A stretch of DNA of 64,000 bases from contig CP119325.1 of the NCBI GenBank assembly GCA_029202525.1, positions 4,500,001-4,564,000 on the forward strand. The letters are read 5' to 3'. A model generated the notes under the pieces. The model saw only the letters and a program-made list of their open reading frames with translations, did no database searches and had not been told where the DNA came from. Positions 8,861-17,807 of the stretch are shown here, piece by piece; positions within the stretch are counted from its first letter, which is position 1; each line of letters starts with the position of its first letter. A program made the translations under genes and the position numbers. The stretch is from Candidatus Pseudomonas phytovorans (GTDB lineage: Bacteria > Pseudomonadota > Gammaproteobacteria > Pseudomonadales > Pseudomonadaceae).

Positions 8861-9831
8861 GCAGGCCAGCCCTCGACCGGGTCAGCGAACAGGCCATCGA
8901 CTGGATGGTCGAACTCAGGGCCGCCACGCCTGACCCGGCGCTGCGGCAAAGGGTCAGGATCTGGCTGCAGCAGGACCCCGCTCACCAACAGGCCTGGAAC
9001 CGCCTGGAACAACGCCTTGGCCATCCGTTTGCCGCGTTGCACGCGCTGGATCAGCGGGCCCCCGGCCAAGCCGCAGAGGCACGCCGATTGCTGATGCAGC
9101 CTACCCGCTCACGGCGTGACGTACTTGGCGCCATGGCCAGCCTCGGGCTGTTCGGCGCGGCGCTGTGGGGTGGATGGCGCAGCGACACCACCCAAGGCTG
9201 GCTGGCCGATTTGCACACAGGCAGTGGCGAGCGCCACAGCTTCACCTTGGCAGACGGCAGTCGCCTGAGCCTGAACAGCGCCAGCGCTGTCGACGTTTGC
9301 TTCGATGGCGGGCAGCGTCTGCTGGTACTGCGTCACGGCGAGTTGCTGATCCAGGTTGCGCGCGATCCGCTGCGCCCGTTGCGTGTGCGCACCGCGCAAG
9401 GGCAAGTGCAGGCGTTGGGGACGCGTTTTCTGGTCAGCCAGGAGCAGGACGCGACCCGGGTCGTGGTATTGCAGCACAGTGTCCGCGCCAGCCTGGCCGA
9501 TGGGCAGTGGGCCGATCTGCAGCAAGGGCAGGCCGCCCTGCTGCGCAGTAATGCCATTGAGCGGCTGACGGGCGAGCAACAGCAACGTGCTGCATGGCTG
9601 GAGGGCCGCCTGGAGGTCCTCGACCAGCCCCTGCATGTGGTGGTCGACGCGCTGCGCCCCTACCAGCGCGGTTACATCCGGCTAGCCCCCGCAGTACGCG
9701 AACTTCGAGTACAAGGCGTTTTCCCTCTGGACCAGCCACAACAGGCGTTGAAGGCGTTGGCCGAAGCCCTGCCAATCAGCGTGGAGCGCTATGGCCCGTG
9801 GCTGATGCTGATCGACCTGAAAACCGCTTGA
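8857..9831 (+). CDS. FecR-like anti-sigma/sigma-regulator protein
   Basis: A 324-residue inner-membrane signalling protein. The N-terminal 75 residues are a DUF4880-type cytoplasmic domain (AIDWMVELRAATPD). A hydrophobic segment follows at roughly residues 85-105 (LGAMASLGLFGAALWGG), then a periplasmic FecR domain (LADGSRLSLNSASAVDV) and a C-terminal STN-like part. The ATG at 8857 overlaps the sigma-factor stop in ATGA. It transmits receptor occupancy from the periplasm to the sigma factor. Confidence 0.92.
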   Translation: MSRPALDRVSEQAIDWMVELRAATPDPALRQRVRIWLQQDPAHQQAWNRLEQRLGHPFAALHALDQRAPGQAAEARRLLMQPTRSRRDVLGAMASLGLFGAALWGGWRSDTTQGWLADLHTGSGERHSFTLADGSRLSLNSASAVDVCFDGGQRLLVLRHGELLIQVARDPLRPLRVRTAQGQVQALGTRFLVSQEQDATRVVVLQHSVRASLADGQWADLQQGQAALLRSNAIERLTGEQQQRAAWLEGRLEVLDQPLHVVVDALRPYQRGYIRLAPAVRELRVQGVFPLDQPQQALKALAEALPISVERYGPWLMLIDLKTA

Positions 9832-9924
9832 TAAAAATATTTATGAAAATCATTCGTAATCGTGGCAAGTTTTTCTGGCTCGTCCCACATACCTCCTGAC
9901 AGCCACTTCATTCGGGAGTAATCC

Positions 9925-12357
9925 GTGTACAACCTCTTGCCCCGCGCCCTGCCGCTGGTCGCCGCCCTGGCCAGCTTCAACGTGCTTGCCCAGGCGCAAA
10001 CCCAGGTGTTCGACCTGCCACCTGCCAGCCTGGCCCACACGCTCAACCGCATTGCCAGCCAGAGCGGCCACATCATTGCGCTGGAGCCTGAACTGGTGCG
10101 CGGCAAACAGGCACCTGCCGTGGTCGGCCGGATGAGCGCCGAGCAGGCCATGCAAGCCGCGCTGGCCGGCAGCGGCTTGCAGCTGCGGGTTTCTGCCGAG
10201 GGCCATTTCAGTGTGGTTCCCGGCAACCTTGGCAGCGACGTCATGGAACTGGGCAGCACCAGCATCACCGACAACTATGTGGATGCAACCAGCGAAGGCA
10301 CGGGTTCCTATGCCGCACGCGCGGTGACCCTGGGCAAAGGCACGCACACACTCAAGGAGATTCCGCAGTCAGTCACCGTCATCACGCGCAAGCAACTGGA
10401 TGACCAGGGCATCACCGACTTGCAGGATGCGCTCAACCACACTACCGGCATTGTCGGCGCACAGGGCATTGGCCCTGGCGTGGTCGTGACCTCGCGTGGC
10501 TTCCAGATTGATGACTGGCAATACGATGGTGTGCCAATCCAGCGCAACAACTACTCACTGGGTAACTGGGCGACCCAGGACCTGGTGTTCTTCGACCGCG
10601 TGGAAGTGCTGCGGGGTGCCTCGGGCCTGCTGCAAGGCACCGGCAGCCCGGGCGGGGCGATCAACCTGGTGCGCAAACGTGGCCAGGCGGCGCCAACCGT
10701 CACGCTGACAGGCAAGGCTGGTTCCTGGGACCACTATGGCCTGCAGCTGGATGCTGGCGGCCCGCTGACGAGCGACGGCCGGGTGCGCGGACGGGTTGTC
10801 GCTGACGAAGACCAGAGTGACAGCTTCATCGACTACGTCTGGACAAAAAACCATTCGTTGTATGGTGCTCTGGACATCGACCTGAATGATGCAACCACGG
10901 TAGGCGGCGGCATCAGCTACAGCCGTCAGCAGTCCCGGCCGATGCTGCGCGGCATCCCGCGCTATGCCAACAGCAAGGCAATAGACCTGCCGCGTTCGAC
11001 CTACACCGGCGCCCGCTGGAGCCGTGCAGAAAACGATGTCACTACCTACTATCTGGACCTTGAACACCGCTTCAACGATGACTGGACGTTCAAGGCCGCC
11101 GCCGTTCGCATGGATGAAGTGAACACGTCCACTCACCAGCGCGTCCAGAGCACCGGGATCGGGGTTCAACCAGACGGCAGCGGCATCACCTACGCCGACT
11201 GGCTTACCGATTTTCACTCGACCAAACTGGGCCTGGACATGAACGTGGTAGGCCACTTCGACACCGGCCCCCTGGCCCATGAAATCACCGTGGGCGGCAA
11301 CTATGCCAAGTTGACGTCGGATGACGCCTACTGGCGCAATTTCGACGCGGGCGGCAACATCTTCGACATCGACCATGACCGCCCCGAGCCCAGCCGTGAC
11401 AGTGTGTTCGACGGTAACCTGGCGCGCTCCAACCGGGCCAGCTACGACATTCGCCAAAAAGGCCTGTACGGCGCCTGGCGCGTCAAACCTACTCAGGACC
11501 TGACGTTGATCCTCGGCTCGCGTGTCAGTTGGTTCGACTACCGCTGGGACTCGATCGACTTCAGCAGCCTGACCGACCCAGGTACCCGCTACCCAACCAG
11601 CCGTATGACCGAAACGGGCCAAGTCACCCCTTATGCCGGCTTCATCTATGACCTGACCCGCGAATGGGCTTGGTACGCCAGCTACACCGACGTATTCGTC
11701 CCGCAAACCGAACGCGCCGTGGGCAATACGCCGCTCAAACCGGTGATCGGCAGCAACTATGAAACGGGCCTCAAGGGCGAGTTGCTCGACGGCCGGGTCA
11801 ACGCCTCGATTGCCCTGTTCCGCTACGATCAGGAAAACCGTGCCGTTACCGATGTGGCCTCGGGCTTCGCCTGCGATGACTGGTATTGCTCCACCGCAGC
11901 GGGCAAGGTGCGCAGCCAAGGCGTCGAAGCCGAGATCAGCGGCGAAGTGCTCAGTGGCCTGCAACTGTTCGCAGGCTACACCTACAACACCACCAAGTAC
12001 CTCGATGACCCAGATGAAAAGGGCCGCACATTCAGCCAGTGGACACCCAAGCACATGCTGCGCGCCTGGGCCGACTACACCCTGCCGCTGGACGGCCAGC
12101 GCTGGAGCACCGGCCTTGGTTTCACCACTCAGAGCCACACCCTTGGCTATGAGCGCACCTACACCGTGCCTGGCTACACCGTGTGGAGCGCGCGCCTGGC
12201 CTACCAGCTGACCCCGGAAGTGAACCTTGCCGTCAACGCCAACAACCTGTTCGACAAGAAGTACTGGGTCGCCGGCTTCAACCAGCTCAATGGCAGCAAC
12301 AACTATGGCGAACCGCGCAACTTCATGCTGACGGTCAAGTACACCCCGGAATTCTGA
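9925..12357 (+). CDS. TonB-dependent siderophore receptor with STN signalling domain (FpvA/FiuA-like)
   Basis: An 810-residue outer-membrane receptor. A signal peptide (about 22 residues ending LAQA) is followed by an STN domain (about residues 28-100, FDLPPASLAHTLNRIASQSG), the plug (LKEIPQSVTVITRKQL, VEVLRGASGLLQGTGSPGG) and a 22-strand barrel ending in aromatic Phe. It starts with GTG at 9925 behind GGGAG. It follows the sigma and FecR-like genes with a 93-bp gap, which contains a Fur-like A+T-rich run (tgaaaatcattcgtaatc, about 9844-9861). It imports an iron-siderophore and reports its presence to FecR. The siderophore is not identifiable. Confidence 0.94.
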   Translation: MYNLLPRALPLVAALASFNVLAQAQTQVFDLPPASLAHTLNRIASQSGHIIALEPELVRGKQAPAVVGRMSAEQAMQAALAGSGLQLRVSAEGHFSVVPGNLGSDVMELGSTSITDNYVDATSEGTGSYAARAVTLGKGTHTLKEIPQSVTVITRKQLDDQGITDLQDALNHTTGIVGAQGIGPGVVVTSRGFQIDDWQYDGVPIQRNNYSLGNWATQDLVFFDRVEVLRGASGLLQGTGSPGGAINLVRKRGQAAPTVTLTGKAGSWDHYGLQLDAGGPLTSDGRVRGRVVADEDQSDSFIDYVWTKNHSLYGALDIDLNDATTVGGGISYSRQQSRPMLRGIPRYANSKAIDLPRSTYTGARWSRAENDVTTYYLDLEHRFNDDWTFKAAAVRMDEVNTSTHQRVQSTGIGVQPDGSGITYADWLTDFHSTKLGLDMNVVGHFDTGPLAHEITVGGNYAKLTSDDAYWRNFDAGGNIFDIDHDRPEPSRDSVFDGNLARSNRASYDIRQKGLYGAWRVKPTQDLTLILGSRVSWFDYRWDSIDFSSLTDPGTRYPTSRMTETGQVTPYAGFIYDLTREWAWYASYTDVFVPQTERAVGNTPLKPVIGSNYETGLKGELLDGRVNASIALFRYDQENRAVTDVASGFACDDWYCSTAAGKVRSQGVEAEISGEVLSGLQLFAGYTYNTTKYLDDPDEKGRTFSQWTPKHMLRAWADYTLPLDGQRWSTGLGFTTQSHTLGYERTYTVPGYTVWSARLAYQLTPEVNLAVNANNLFDKKYWVAGFNQLNGSNNYGEPRNFMLTVKYTPEF

Positions 12358-12364
12358 CCCCGGG

Positions 12365-12910
12365 TCAGTCTGCCAGCGGCCACTGCGCCAAGGGCCAGTA
12401 CGCGCCCTTGCGCGACTCGTAGAGCGTGAAGTGGCGCGCTGTAAGGTAGAACTCCGGAGCGCTGATGGCTTCGGGCGGTTGCCCGCGATAATCCCTGGAC
12501 AGGGTCAAGTGTGGCCGATACTCACGGTTGGCCACCTCCACCCCCAACGGCAGCAACGCCTGCTGCAAGCCGTACACCAGTTGCAACAGGGCCGGCGGTA
12601 TCTGCTGCGCCTCCAGCACCAACGCACCGGCCCGCTGCCACACCTGCAAACGGTCAAGCAACAGCCGCGGTGCCGCCCCAGGCAGCGTCAGTTGATCGAC
12701 CGCCGCACAGATAGCAGGCACCTGGGCGGTATCCACATCGCCGAGAAACAACAGCGTGACATGGAAGTTGGCCGCCGGCACCGGCTTGCCACTGCGCAGG
12801 CTCAGGCCCCGGCGCCATTGGGCCAGAGCACTGCGCTGGGCGTCACTGACCGGCAAGGCGAAGAACAGCCTTTTGAACGGGCTACCGCTGGGGCGTATAT
12901 CCTGAACCAT
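12365..12910 (-). CDS. thpR: RNA 2',3'-cyclic phosphodiesterase (ThpR/LigT family)
   Basis: A 181-residue 2H phosphoesterase. The two HxT catalytic motifs are visible as FHVTLLFLGD (H50-x-T52) and RPHLTLSRD in the C-terminal third. Family members hydrolyse 2',3'-cyclic ends of RNA and can ligate tRNA halves in vitro; the physiological role in bacteria is unclear. It is convergent with the siderophore receptor, with only 7 bp between the stop codons. Confidence 0.9.
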   Translation of the reverse strand: MVQDIRPSGSPFKRLFFALPVSDAQRSALAQWRRGLSLRSGKPVPAANFHVTLLFLGDVDTAQVPAICAAVDQLTLPGAAPRLLLDRLQVWQRAGALVLEAQQIPPALLQLVYGLQQALLPLGVEVANREYRPHLTLSRDYRGQPPEAISAPEFYLTARHFTLYESRKGAYWPLAQWPLAD

Positions 12911-13068
12911 ACAAACTCCCTGGCATGAAACGTTTGCGCAAGACTGTAGGGCATTACACCAATGTCGCCCCGCCGTTTCGTAACAATAAGTACAAACTAC
13001 CCCCGTGATTGTTTATGCTGGCGAGCTTATGCCATGGCGCATGGCCATTTTTCGACAAGTAAACGTCC

Positions 13069-13968
13069 ATGAAAATTGCACTCGTACTTATCTTCGCCCT
13101 CTCGATTGCCTATGTGCACCTGCGCGGTCGGGTTCGCCACAAGTTGACCCGCCAGCTGGGTGACCATTCCAGCTTCCTGGCCCCGATCAACAGTTTTCTG
13201 TACCTGTTTTCCAGGCTCCCGGCCAAGCCTTACTTGCCGGTCGAGGCCTTCCCTGAACTGAAACCGCTGCAGGATCACTGGCAGGAAATCCGCGAGGAAG
13301 GCCGCCAGTTGCTGCACGTAGGCGAAATCAAGAAGTCGGATAATTACGATGATGTCGGTTTCAACTCGTTCTTCAAGACTGGCTGGAAGCGGTTTTACCT
13401 GAAGTGGTACGGTGAAAGCCACCCGTCGGCGATGGCCCTGTGCCCACGCACCACCGAGCTGCTGCAAAGCATCGGCACCGTAAAGGCTGCCATGTTCGCC
13501 ACCCTGCCCCCGGGCGCCAAGCTGGTGCGCCACCGTGACCCGTATGCCGGCTCGTACCGCTATCACCTGGGCCTGGATACGCCGAACGACGACGGTTGCT
13601 ACATCGACGTGGACGGCGAGAAGTACTCGTGGCGCGATGGCGAGGGTGTGATCTTCGACGAAACCTACATCCACTATGCGGCCAACACCACCGAGCACAA
13701 CCGCATCATCCTGTTCTGTGACGTCGAGCGCCCGCTCAAGTACCGCTGGGCGACTGCGTTCAACCGCTGGTTCAGCCGCAACGTCATGGCCGCCGCCGCC
13801 GCACCCAACGGTGCTGGCGACAAGACCGGCGGTATCAACCGGCTGTTCACCCGCATCTACAAGATCCGTGAACGCGGCAAGGCGCTGAAGAAGCGCAACC
13901 GCATGCGCTATTACCTGGAAAAGTGGGCAGTGGTTGCGGCGTTGGTGCTGGTGTTCATCTACATCTGA
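13069..13968 (+). CDS. lpxO: Lipid A hydroxylase LpxO (aspartyl/asparaginyl beta-hydroxylase family)
   Basis: A 299-residue Fe(II)/2-oxoglutarate dioxygenase. Iron ligands are visible in LVRHRDPYAGSYRYHLGL (H155, D157) and in YIHYAANTTEHNRII (H202, with R212 as the likely 2-oxoglutarate contact). Short hydrophobic segments at both termini (residues 1-15 and about 286-299) fit membrane attachment. LpxO adds a 2-hydroxyl to secondary acyl chains of lipid A. Length and start agree with the family. No operon partners are evident; the next gene starts 105 bp away. Confidence 0.92.
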   Translation: MKIALVLIFALSIAYVHLRGRVRHKLTRQLGDHSSFLAPINSFLYLFSRLPAKPYLPVEAFPELKPLQDHWQEIREEGRQLLHVGEIKKSDNYDDVGFNSFFKTGWKRFYLKWYGESHPSAMALCPRTTELLQSIGTVKAAMFATLPPGAKLVRHRDPYAGSYRYHLGLDTPNDDGCYIDVDGEKYSWRDGEGVIFDETYIHYAANTTEHNRIILFCDVERPLKYRWATAFNRWFSRNVMAAAAAPNGAGDKTGGINRLFTRIYKIRERGKALKKRNRMRYYLEKWAVVAALVLVFIYI

Positions 13969-14073
13969 GTGCTCCCCAAGTACTGTTGCAGAACCACCAA
14001 AGTACAGGTCTCGCGTTGGCCACTCTTCGACTAGCCTGAAAGCTCCACTCGCAACCACCCCAAGGTGAAGACG

Positions 14074-14418
14074 ATGAGCATGATGGACTGGGACGCCTAC
14101 CGTAAGCAGTTGATGGCCGGCATCGGCGATCTCAAGCAACTCTCCCCCGACACCGTGGCCGGTTACATGACCGCCAGCGGTGCAGGAGCCAAGACTAACC
14201 ACCTCGACGCCAAGACGCGTGAGTTGATCTCGCTCGCCGTGGCCGTGACCACCCGTTGCGACGGCTGCATCGCCGTGCATTCGCAGCAGGCGGTCAAGCA
14301 CGGTGCCAGCCGCGAGGAAATTGCCGAAGCCCTCGGCGTGGCCGTGGCGATGAACGCTGGTGCTGCGCTGGTCTACTCGGCGCGGGCCATGGATGCGGTA
14401 GGCAAGGCCAACGGCTGA
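14074..14418 (+). CDS. Carboxymuconolactone decarboxylase-family (AhpD-like) protein
   Basis: A 114-residue all-helical protein. The AhpD-like redox motif CDGCIAVH (C62, C65, H69) is intact, which points to a peroxidase or reductase role rather than true carboxymuconolactone decarboxylation. The ATG at 14074 is chosen because AAGGTGAAG lies at the right distance; a GTG three codons upstream is the alternative. It stands alone between lpxO and an acetyltransferase. Confidence 0.9.
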   Translation: MSMMDWDAYRKQLMAGIGDLKQLSPDTVAGYMTASGAGAKTNHLDAKTRELISLAVAVTTRCDGCIAVHSQQAVKHGASREEIAEALGVAVAMNAGAALVYSARAMDAVGKANG

Positions 14419-14496
14419 GTACAAACGGCGTCGCCGCCCTTGCGCGACGGCGCCGCGCCCCACAGACTTGGCGGCCCAGCCCTTGCAGGAACCCGC

Positions 14497-15066
14497 ATGA
14501 TCCATATCCGCCACATGACACCCGAAGACTTTGAACGCTTCTGGCCCACCTTCCAGGGCGTCGTCCAAGCCCGCGAAACCTATGCGTTCGACCCCGCCCT
14601 CAACTTCGAACAAGCGCGCCAGTTGTGGCTGGAGCTGCCATTGCACACGCTGGTAGCCGAAGAGGATGGCGCGTTGCTGGGTTCGTATTACCTCAAGGCC
14701 AATGCCGCCGGGCCTGGCGCGCACGTGGGCAATTGCGGCTACATGGTGTGCGAACAGGCACGTGGCCGAGGCGTGGCACGCCTGATGTGCGAGCACTCGC
14801 AGAAGCTGGCACGCCAGGAGGGTTTTCTGGCCCTGCAGTTCAACTCGGTGGTGGCCAGCAATGAAGTCGCGGTGGCACTGTGGCACAAGCTGGGCTTCGA
14901 GACGGTTGGCCGCTTGCCCAAGGCTTATCGCCATGCGCGCCTTGGGCTGGTGGACTGCCTGGTGATGTACAAGTGGCTGGCGGATGAGCCGGTGGTGGAG
15001 AAACCCCCGCTGCTGATTGGGCGCAAGAACATCGAGGCACGGGTGTCTCGGCGTCGCGGGCGCTGA
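14497..15066 (+). CDS. GNAT-family N-acetyltransferase
   Basis: A 189-residue cytoplasmic acetyltransferase. The acetyl-CoA-binding core is visible around YMVCEQARGRGVARLMCEHS (R/Q-x-x-G-x-G/A type) and the final strand contains LWHKLGFETVGRLPKA. The ATG at 14497 is supported by AGGAA upstream; an earlier in-frame ATG at 14440 would add unconserved residues. Substrate unknown. Confidence 0.88.
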   Translation: MIHIRHMTPEDFERFWPTFQGVVQARETYAFDPALNFEQARQLWLELPLHTLVAEEDGALLGSYYLKANAAGPGAHVGNCGYMVCEQARGRGVARLMCEHSQKLARQEGFLALQFNSVVASNEVAVALWHKLGFETVGRLPKAYRHARLGLVDCLVMYKWLADEPVVEKPPLLIGRKNIEARVSRRRGR

Positions 15067-15073
15067 TCTTCTT

Positions 15074-15186
15074 GAGCAGGTCTGGCCTCTTCGCGGGCTT
15101 GCCCGCTCCCACAGGTACAACACAGATTTCGAGTCTGTGCAGTACCTGTGGAAGCGGGCAAGCCCGCGAAAGGGCCTGACCTGCTC
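15074..15186. repeat. Paired REP elements within a larger inverted repeat
   Basis: REP units at about 15082-15117 and 15143-15178 face each other, and the outer flanks gagcaggtc/gacctgctc extend the palindrome. It lies between the acetyltransferase stop and the first cobalamin riboswitch. Confidence 0.88.
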
Positions 15187-15224
15187 TACTGCGCATTTGA
15201 CGCCCCAGCATTTCGGTGGTCAGA

Positions 15225-15418
15225 TGCGCGCCAGTTTCAGGTGCCCTTCGCCGCCGTGCGCAGGGTGAAACGGGAAGCCGGTGCGTCGTGTTAGCCACGA
15301 CAAGTCCGGCGCTGCCCCCGCAACGGTAAGCGAGCGAACCTTTCGAGATACCACTGTGCATGTGCATGGGAAGGTGAAGGTTTCATGCCCCTCGCAAGCC
15401 CGGAGACCGGCCTGAAGC
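15225..15418 (+). promoter_or_regulatory. Cobalamin riboswitch 1
   Basis: All hallmark pieces of the B12 riboswitch (RF00174 type) are present in order: the aggtgccc/gggtgaaacgggaagccggtg segment (about 15238-15282), the B12 box gctgcccccgcaacggtaag (about 15311-15330), the ccactgtgcatgtgcatgggaagg segment, and the closing agcccggagaccggcctga (about 15396-15414). It precedes the TonB receptor at 15539 by about 120 bp. Known B12 riboswitches turn expression off when adenosylcobalamin is plentiful. Confidence 0.93.
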
Positions 15419-15538
15419 CTTATTTGGCAACCCGCGGTGGGCGGGCGCAGGCCGGAATCCGTGCGCGCGCCTGCCTGCATGGTTCGCCTTTGCGTGTTTT
15501 CCACCGGGATGCATTCATTCCTGCAGCAGTGGAACGAC

Positions 15539-17665
15539 ATGTCCCGTATGTTCAAGCTTCACCCCCTGGCGGCCTGCCTGGCCGTCGCCCTGCCGGCCCT
15601 GGCCGATGACCGTGACCCGCAGCCCCTGGCCTTGCCCTCCACGGCCATCACCGACACCCTCGACAGCCGCGCCATCGACCTGGCCACGCCAACCCAGGCA
15701 GGCTCGCGCCTTGGGCTGAGCGCCCTGGAAACACCGGCCAGCACCAGCAGCATCAGCGCCGAGCAGATTCAGCAGCGCAACAACCTCACCGTTCAGGATG
15801 CAGTGACCCGTTCGCCGGGCATCACCTTCGTCGGCTCCCCGGGTGACGGCGGCACAGGCTTGTCCGCCCGCGGCTTTGCCGGCCACAGTTCGGTCATGAC
15901 CCTGTTCGACGGCGCACGCCTGTATACCGGAGCCGGCACCCAGACGTTCCCTGTCGACCCGTGGATGGTCGAGCGTATCGATGTGATTCGCGGCCCGGCT
16001 TCGGTACTGCATGGCGAAGGCGCCACCGGCGCGGTAGTCAACGTGATCCCGAAAAAACCGTTTGCTGGCGAAGTGCGCAACCACCTGCGCCTGGGCTACG
16101 GCTCGTGGGACCGCCAGCAGCTCGGCCTGGACAGCGGCGGCAGCCTCAGCGAGCGCCTGAGCTATCGCCTGACGCTGAATCAGCAGGCCGGCAACGGCTG
16201 GGTCGACCGCACCACTTCGCGCAGCCTGGCCCTGAGTGCGGCTCTGCGTTTCGATGCCAGCGATGACCTGAGCTTCACCCTTGCCCACGACCGTGGCGAT
16301 GCGCAGCCGGCCAACTATTACGGCACCCCATTGATCGACGGCCACTACCGCAGCAGCCTGCGCAAAAAAAACTACAACGTGCAGAACGATGTACAGCACT
16401 ACGTCGATGAGTGGACCCGGCTGACCACCGACTGGACGCTGAACGACCACCTCAGCGCCAGCAACCAGCTGTACTACATCAAAAGCCGCCGCCACTGGCG
16501 CAACGCCGAAGACTACAGTTGGGATCCCGAGCGCCAGCAATTGCAGCGCGGCAGCTACCTGGAGATCAAGCACAACCAGGAACAGTTCGGCGACCGCCAG
16601 ACCTTCACCTTTGACGACTCGCTGTTCGGCCTGGCCAGCAAGACCGTGGTCGGCGCGGAATACAACAAGGTCCGCTTCAACGTTGACAGCAATGCGCCCT
16701 ACAACGATGTGGGCGGTGATTTCATCGACCCGTGGCAACCAGAACCGGGTGGGTTCCACAGCGCCTCGCCGCTGCGCGCGCAAACCTTGTCCAGCACCCA
16801 CACCTTCGCCCTGTTCGCCGAGAACCGCCTGCAGCTGAGCGACCGGCTGTCGCTGGTCACCGGCGTGCGCCGCGACCAGAACCACATCGACCGCACCAAC
16901 CTGACCAACGACAGCCGCAGCGACCGCAGCCTGCACGGCGGCAACTGGCGCGCCGGGCTGGTGTTCGCGGTCACCGACGACCTGTCACTGTATGGGCAGT
17001 ACTCCACCAGCGAGGAAGGGGTCAACAACCTCATCAGCCTCAGCCCCACCCAGATGCACTATGACCTGACCGAAGCGAAGCAGACCGAGGTTGGCCTCAA
17101 GCAGCGCTTCTGGGAGGGCCGTGGCGAATGGACGCTGGCCGCCTACCACATCGTCAAGAAAAAGCTGCTGGTAGACGACCCGATCACCCATGAGAAGCAG
17201 CAGGCTGGGCAGCAGACCTCCGATGGCCTTGAAGCAACCCTGGAACTGGCACTGGCGCATCAGTGGCAGGTGTCGGCCAACGCGTCGCTGGTGCGCGCCA
17301 GGTATGACGACTTCGACGAGATGGTCGGTGGCGTAGCGCAGGACCGTGCCGGCAACCGGCCGGCCAACGTGCCACGGCGTACCGCCAACCTGTGGCTGAG
17401 CAAAGGCTTCGGCCAGCAGGTAGAAGCCGGCATTGGTGCGCGCTATGTGGATGAGCGCTATGCCGATACCGCCAATACCCAGAGTGCCCCCGGCTACACC
17501 GTGGTCGATGCCAACATCGCCTGGCAGGTGTTGCCGGATGTGAAGCTGGGGTTGCAGTTGAACAACCTGTTTGATCGCGAATATGTGCAGTCGGCGTTCA
17601 GTGGGCAGCAGTGGCTTATGGGGATGCCACGGTCGTATTTTGCGACGGTGGACTACAGCTTCTGA
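15539..17665 (+). CDS. TonB-dependent receptor under cobalamin riboswitch control
   Basis: A 708-residue outer-membrane receptor with a signal peptide (about 23 residues, ending LPALA), a plug (ETPASTSSISAEQI; VERIDVIRGPASVLHGEGAT) and a barrel ending in Phe. The plug and barrel look like the siderophore-receptor branch, not classical BtuB, and it lacks an STN domain. The ATG at 15539 is chosen because an in-frame start further upstream would translate riboswitch-proximal leader and the signal peptide fits this start. Its position behind a B12 riboswitch implies a substrate linked to cobalt or corrinoids. It resembles the TonB receptor at 28735 and may be its paralog. Confidence 0.9.
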   Translation: MSRMFKLHPLAACLAVALPALADDRDPQPLALPSTAITDTLDSRAIDLATPTQAGSRLGLSALETPASTSSISAEQIQQRNNLTVQDAVTRSPGITFVGSPGDGGTGLSARGFAGHSSVMTLFDGARLYTGAGTQTFPVDPWMVERIDVIRGPASVLHGEGATGAVVNVIPKKPFAGEVRNHLRLGYGSWDRQQLGLDSGGSLSERLSYRLTLNQQAGNGWVDRTTSRSLALSAALRFDASDDLSFTLAHDRGDAQPANYYGTPLIDGHYRSSLRKKNYNVQNDVQHYVDEWTRLTTDWTLNDHLSASNQLYYIKSRRHWRNAEDYSWDPERQQLQRGSYLEIKHNQEQFGDRQTFTFDDSLFGLASKTVVGAEYNKVRFNVDSNAPYNDVGGDFIDPWQPEPGGFHSASPLRAQTLSSTHTFALFAENRLQLSDRLSLVTGVRRDQNHIDRTNLTNDSRSDRSLHGGNWRAGLVFAVTDDLSLYGQYSTSEEGVNNLISLSPTQMHYDLTEAKQTEVGLKQRFWEGRGEWTLAAYHIVKKKLLVDDPITHEKQQAGQQTSDGLEATLELALAHQWQVSANASLVRARYDDFDEMVGGVAQDRAGNRPANVPRRTANLWLSKGFGQQVEAGIGARYVDERYADTANTQSAPGYTVVDANIAWQVLPDVKLGLQLNNLFDREYVQSAFSGQQWLMGMPRSYFATVDYSF

Positions 17666-17686
17666 CCTGAGCCTGCCTGTACCGGC

Positions 17687-17712
17687 CTCTTCGCGGGCGT
17701 GCCCGCGAAGAG
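17687..17712. terminator. REP-like hairpin after the TonB receptor
   Basis: A perfect 12-bp stem (ctcttcgcgggc / gcccgcgaagag) with a 2-nt loop lies 21 bp after the receptor stop. It is half of the REP family seen elsewhere. It lacks a T-run, so termination is possible but not certain. Confidence 0.6.
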
Positions 17713-17758
17713 ACCCGCTCAGGCAACACAAAAAGCTCTACCAACACATAACCAATTA

Positions 17759-17771
17759 GTTATAAGATAAC
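17759..17771. promoter_or_regulatory. Zur-like palindrome GTTAT-AAG-ATAAC
   Basis: The 13-bp palindrome gttataagataac, followed by gtttc, resembles the Zur box core (GTTAT-N-ATAAC flanked by GAAA/TTTC). It lies 36 bp upstream of the DUF1624 gene and overlaps a second imperfect palindrome, ataaccaattagttat (17748-17763). Assignment to Zur is inference from pattern. Confidence 0.4.
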
Positions 17772-17807
17772 GTTTCACATGACATTCATTCCTATCAGCG
17801 ACCCTCC

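Noticed and set aside
9844..9861. Fur box upstream of the STN receptor
   Set aside because: The stretch is A+T-rich and Fur-like, but the gene should be driven by its own ECF sigma and the match was too loose to list as a site.
13027..15123. A 698-codon open frame on the minus strand across lpxO, the AhpD-like gene and the acetyltransferase
   Set aside because: It is antisense to three well-supported genes and has no recognisable domain; long antisense frames are common in high-G+C DNA.
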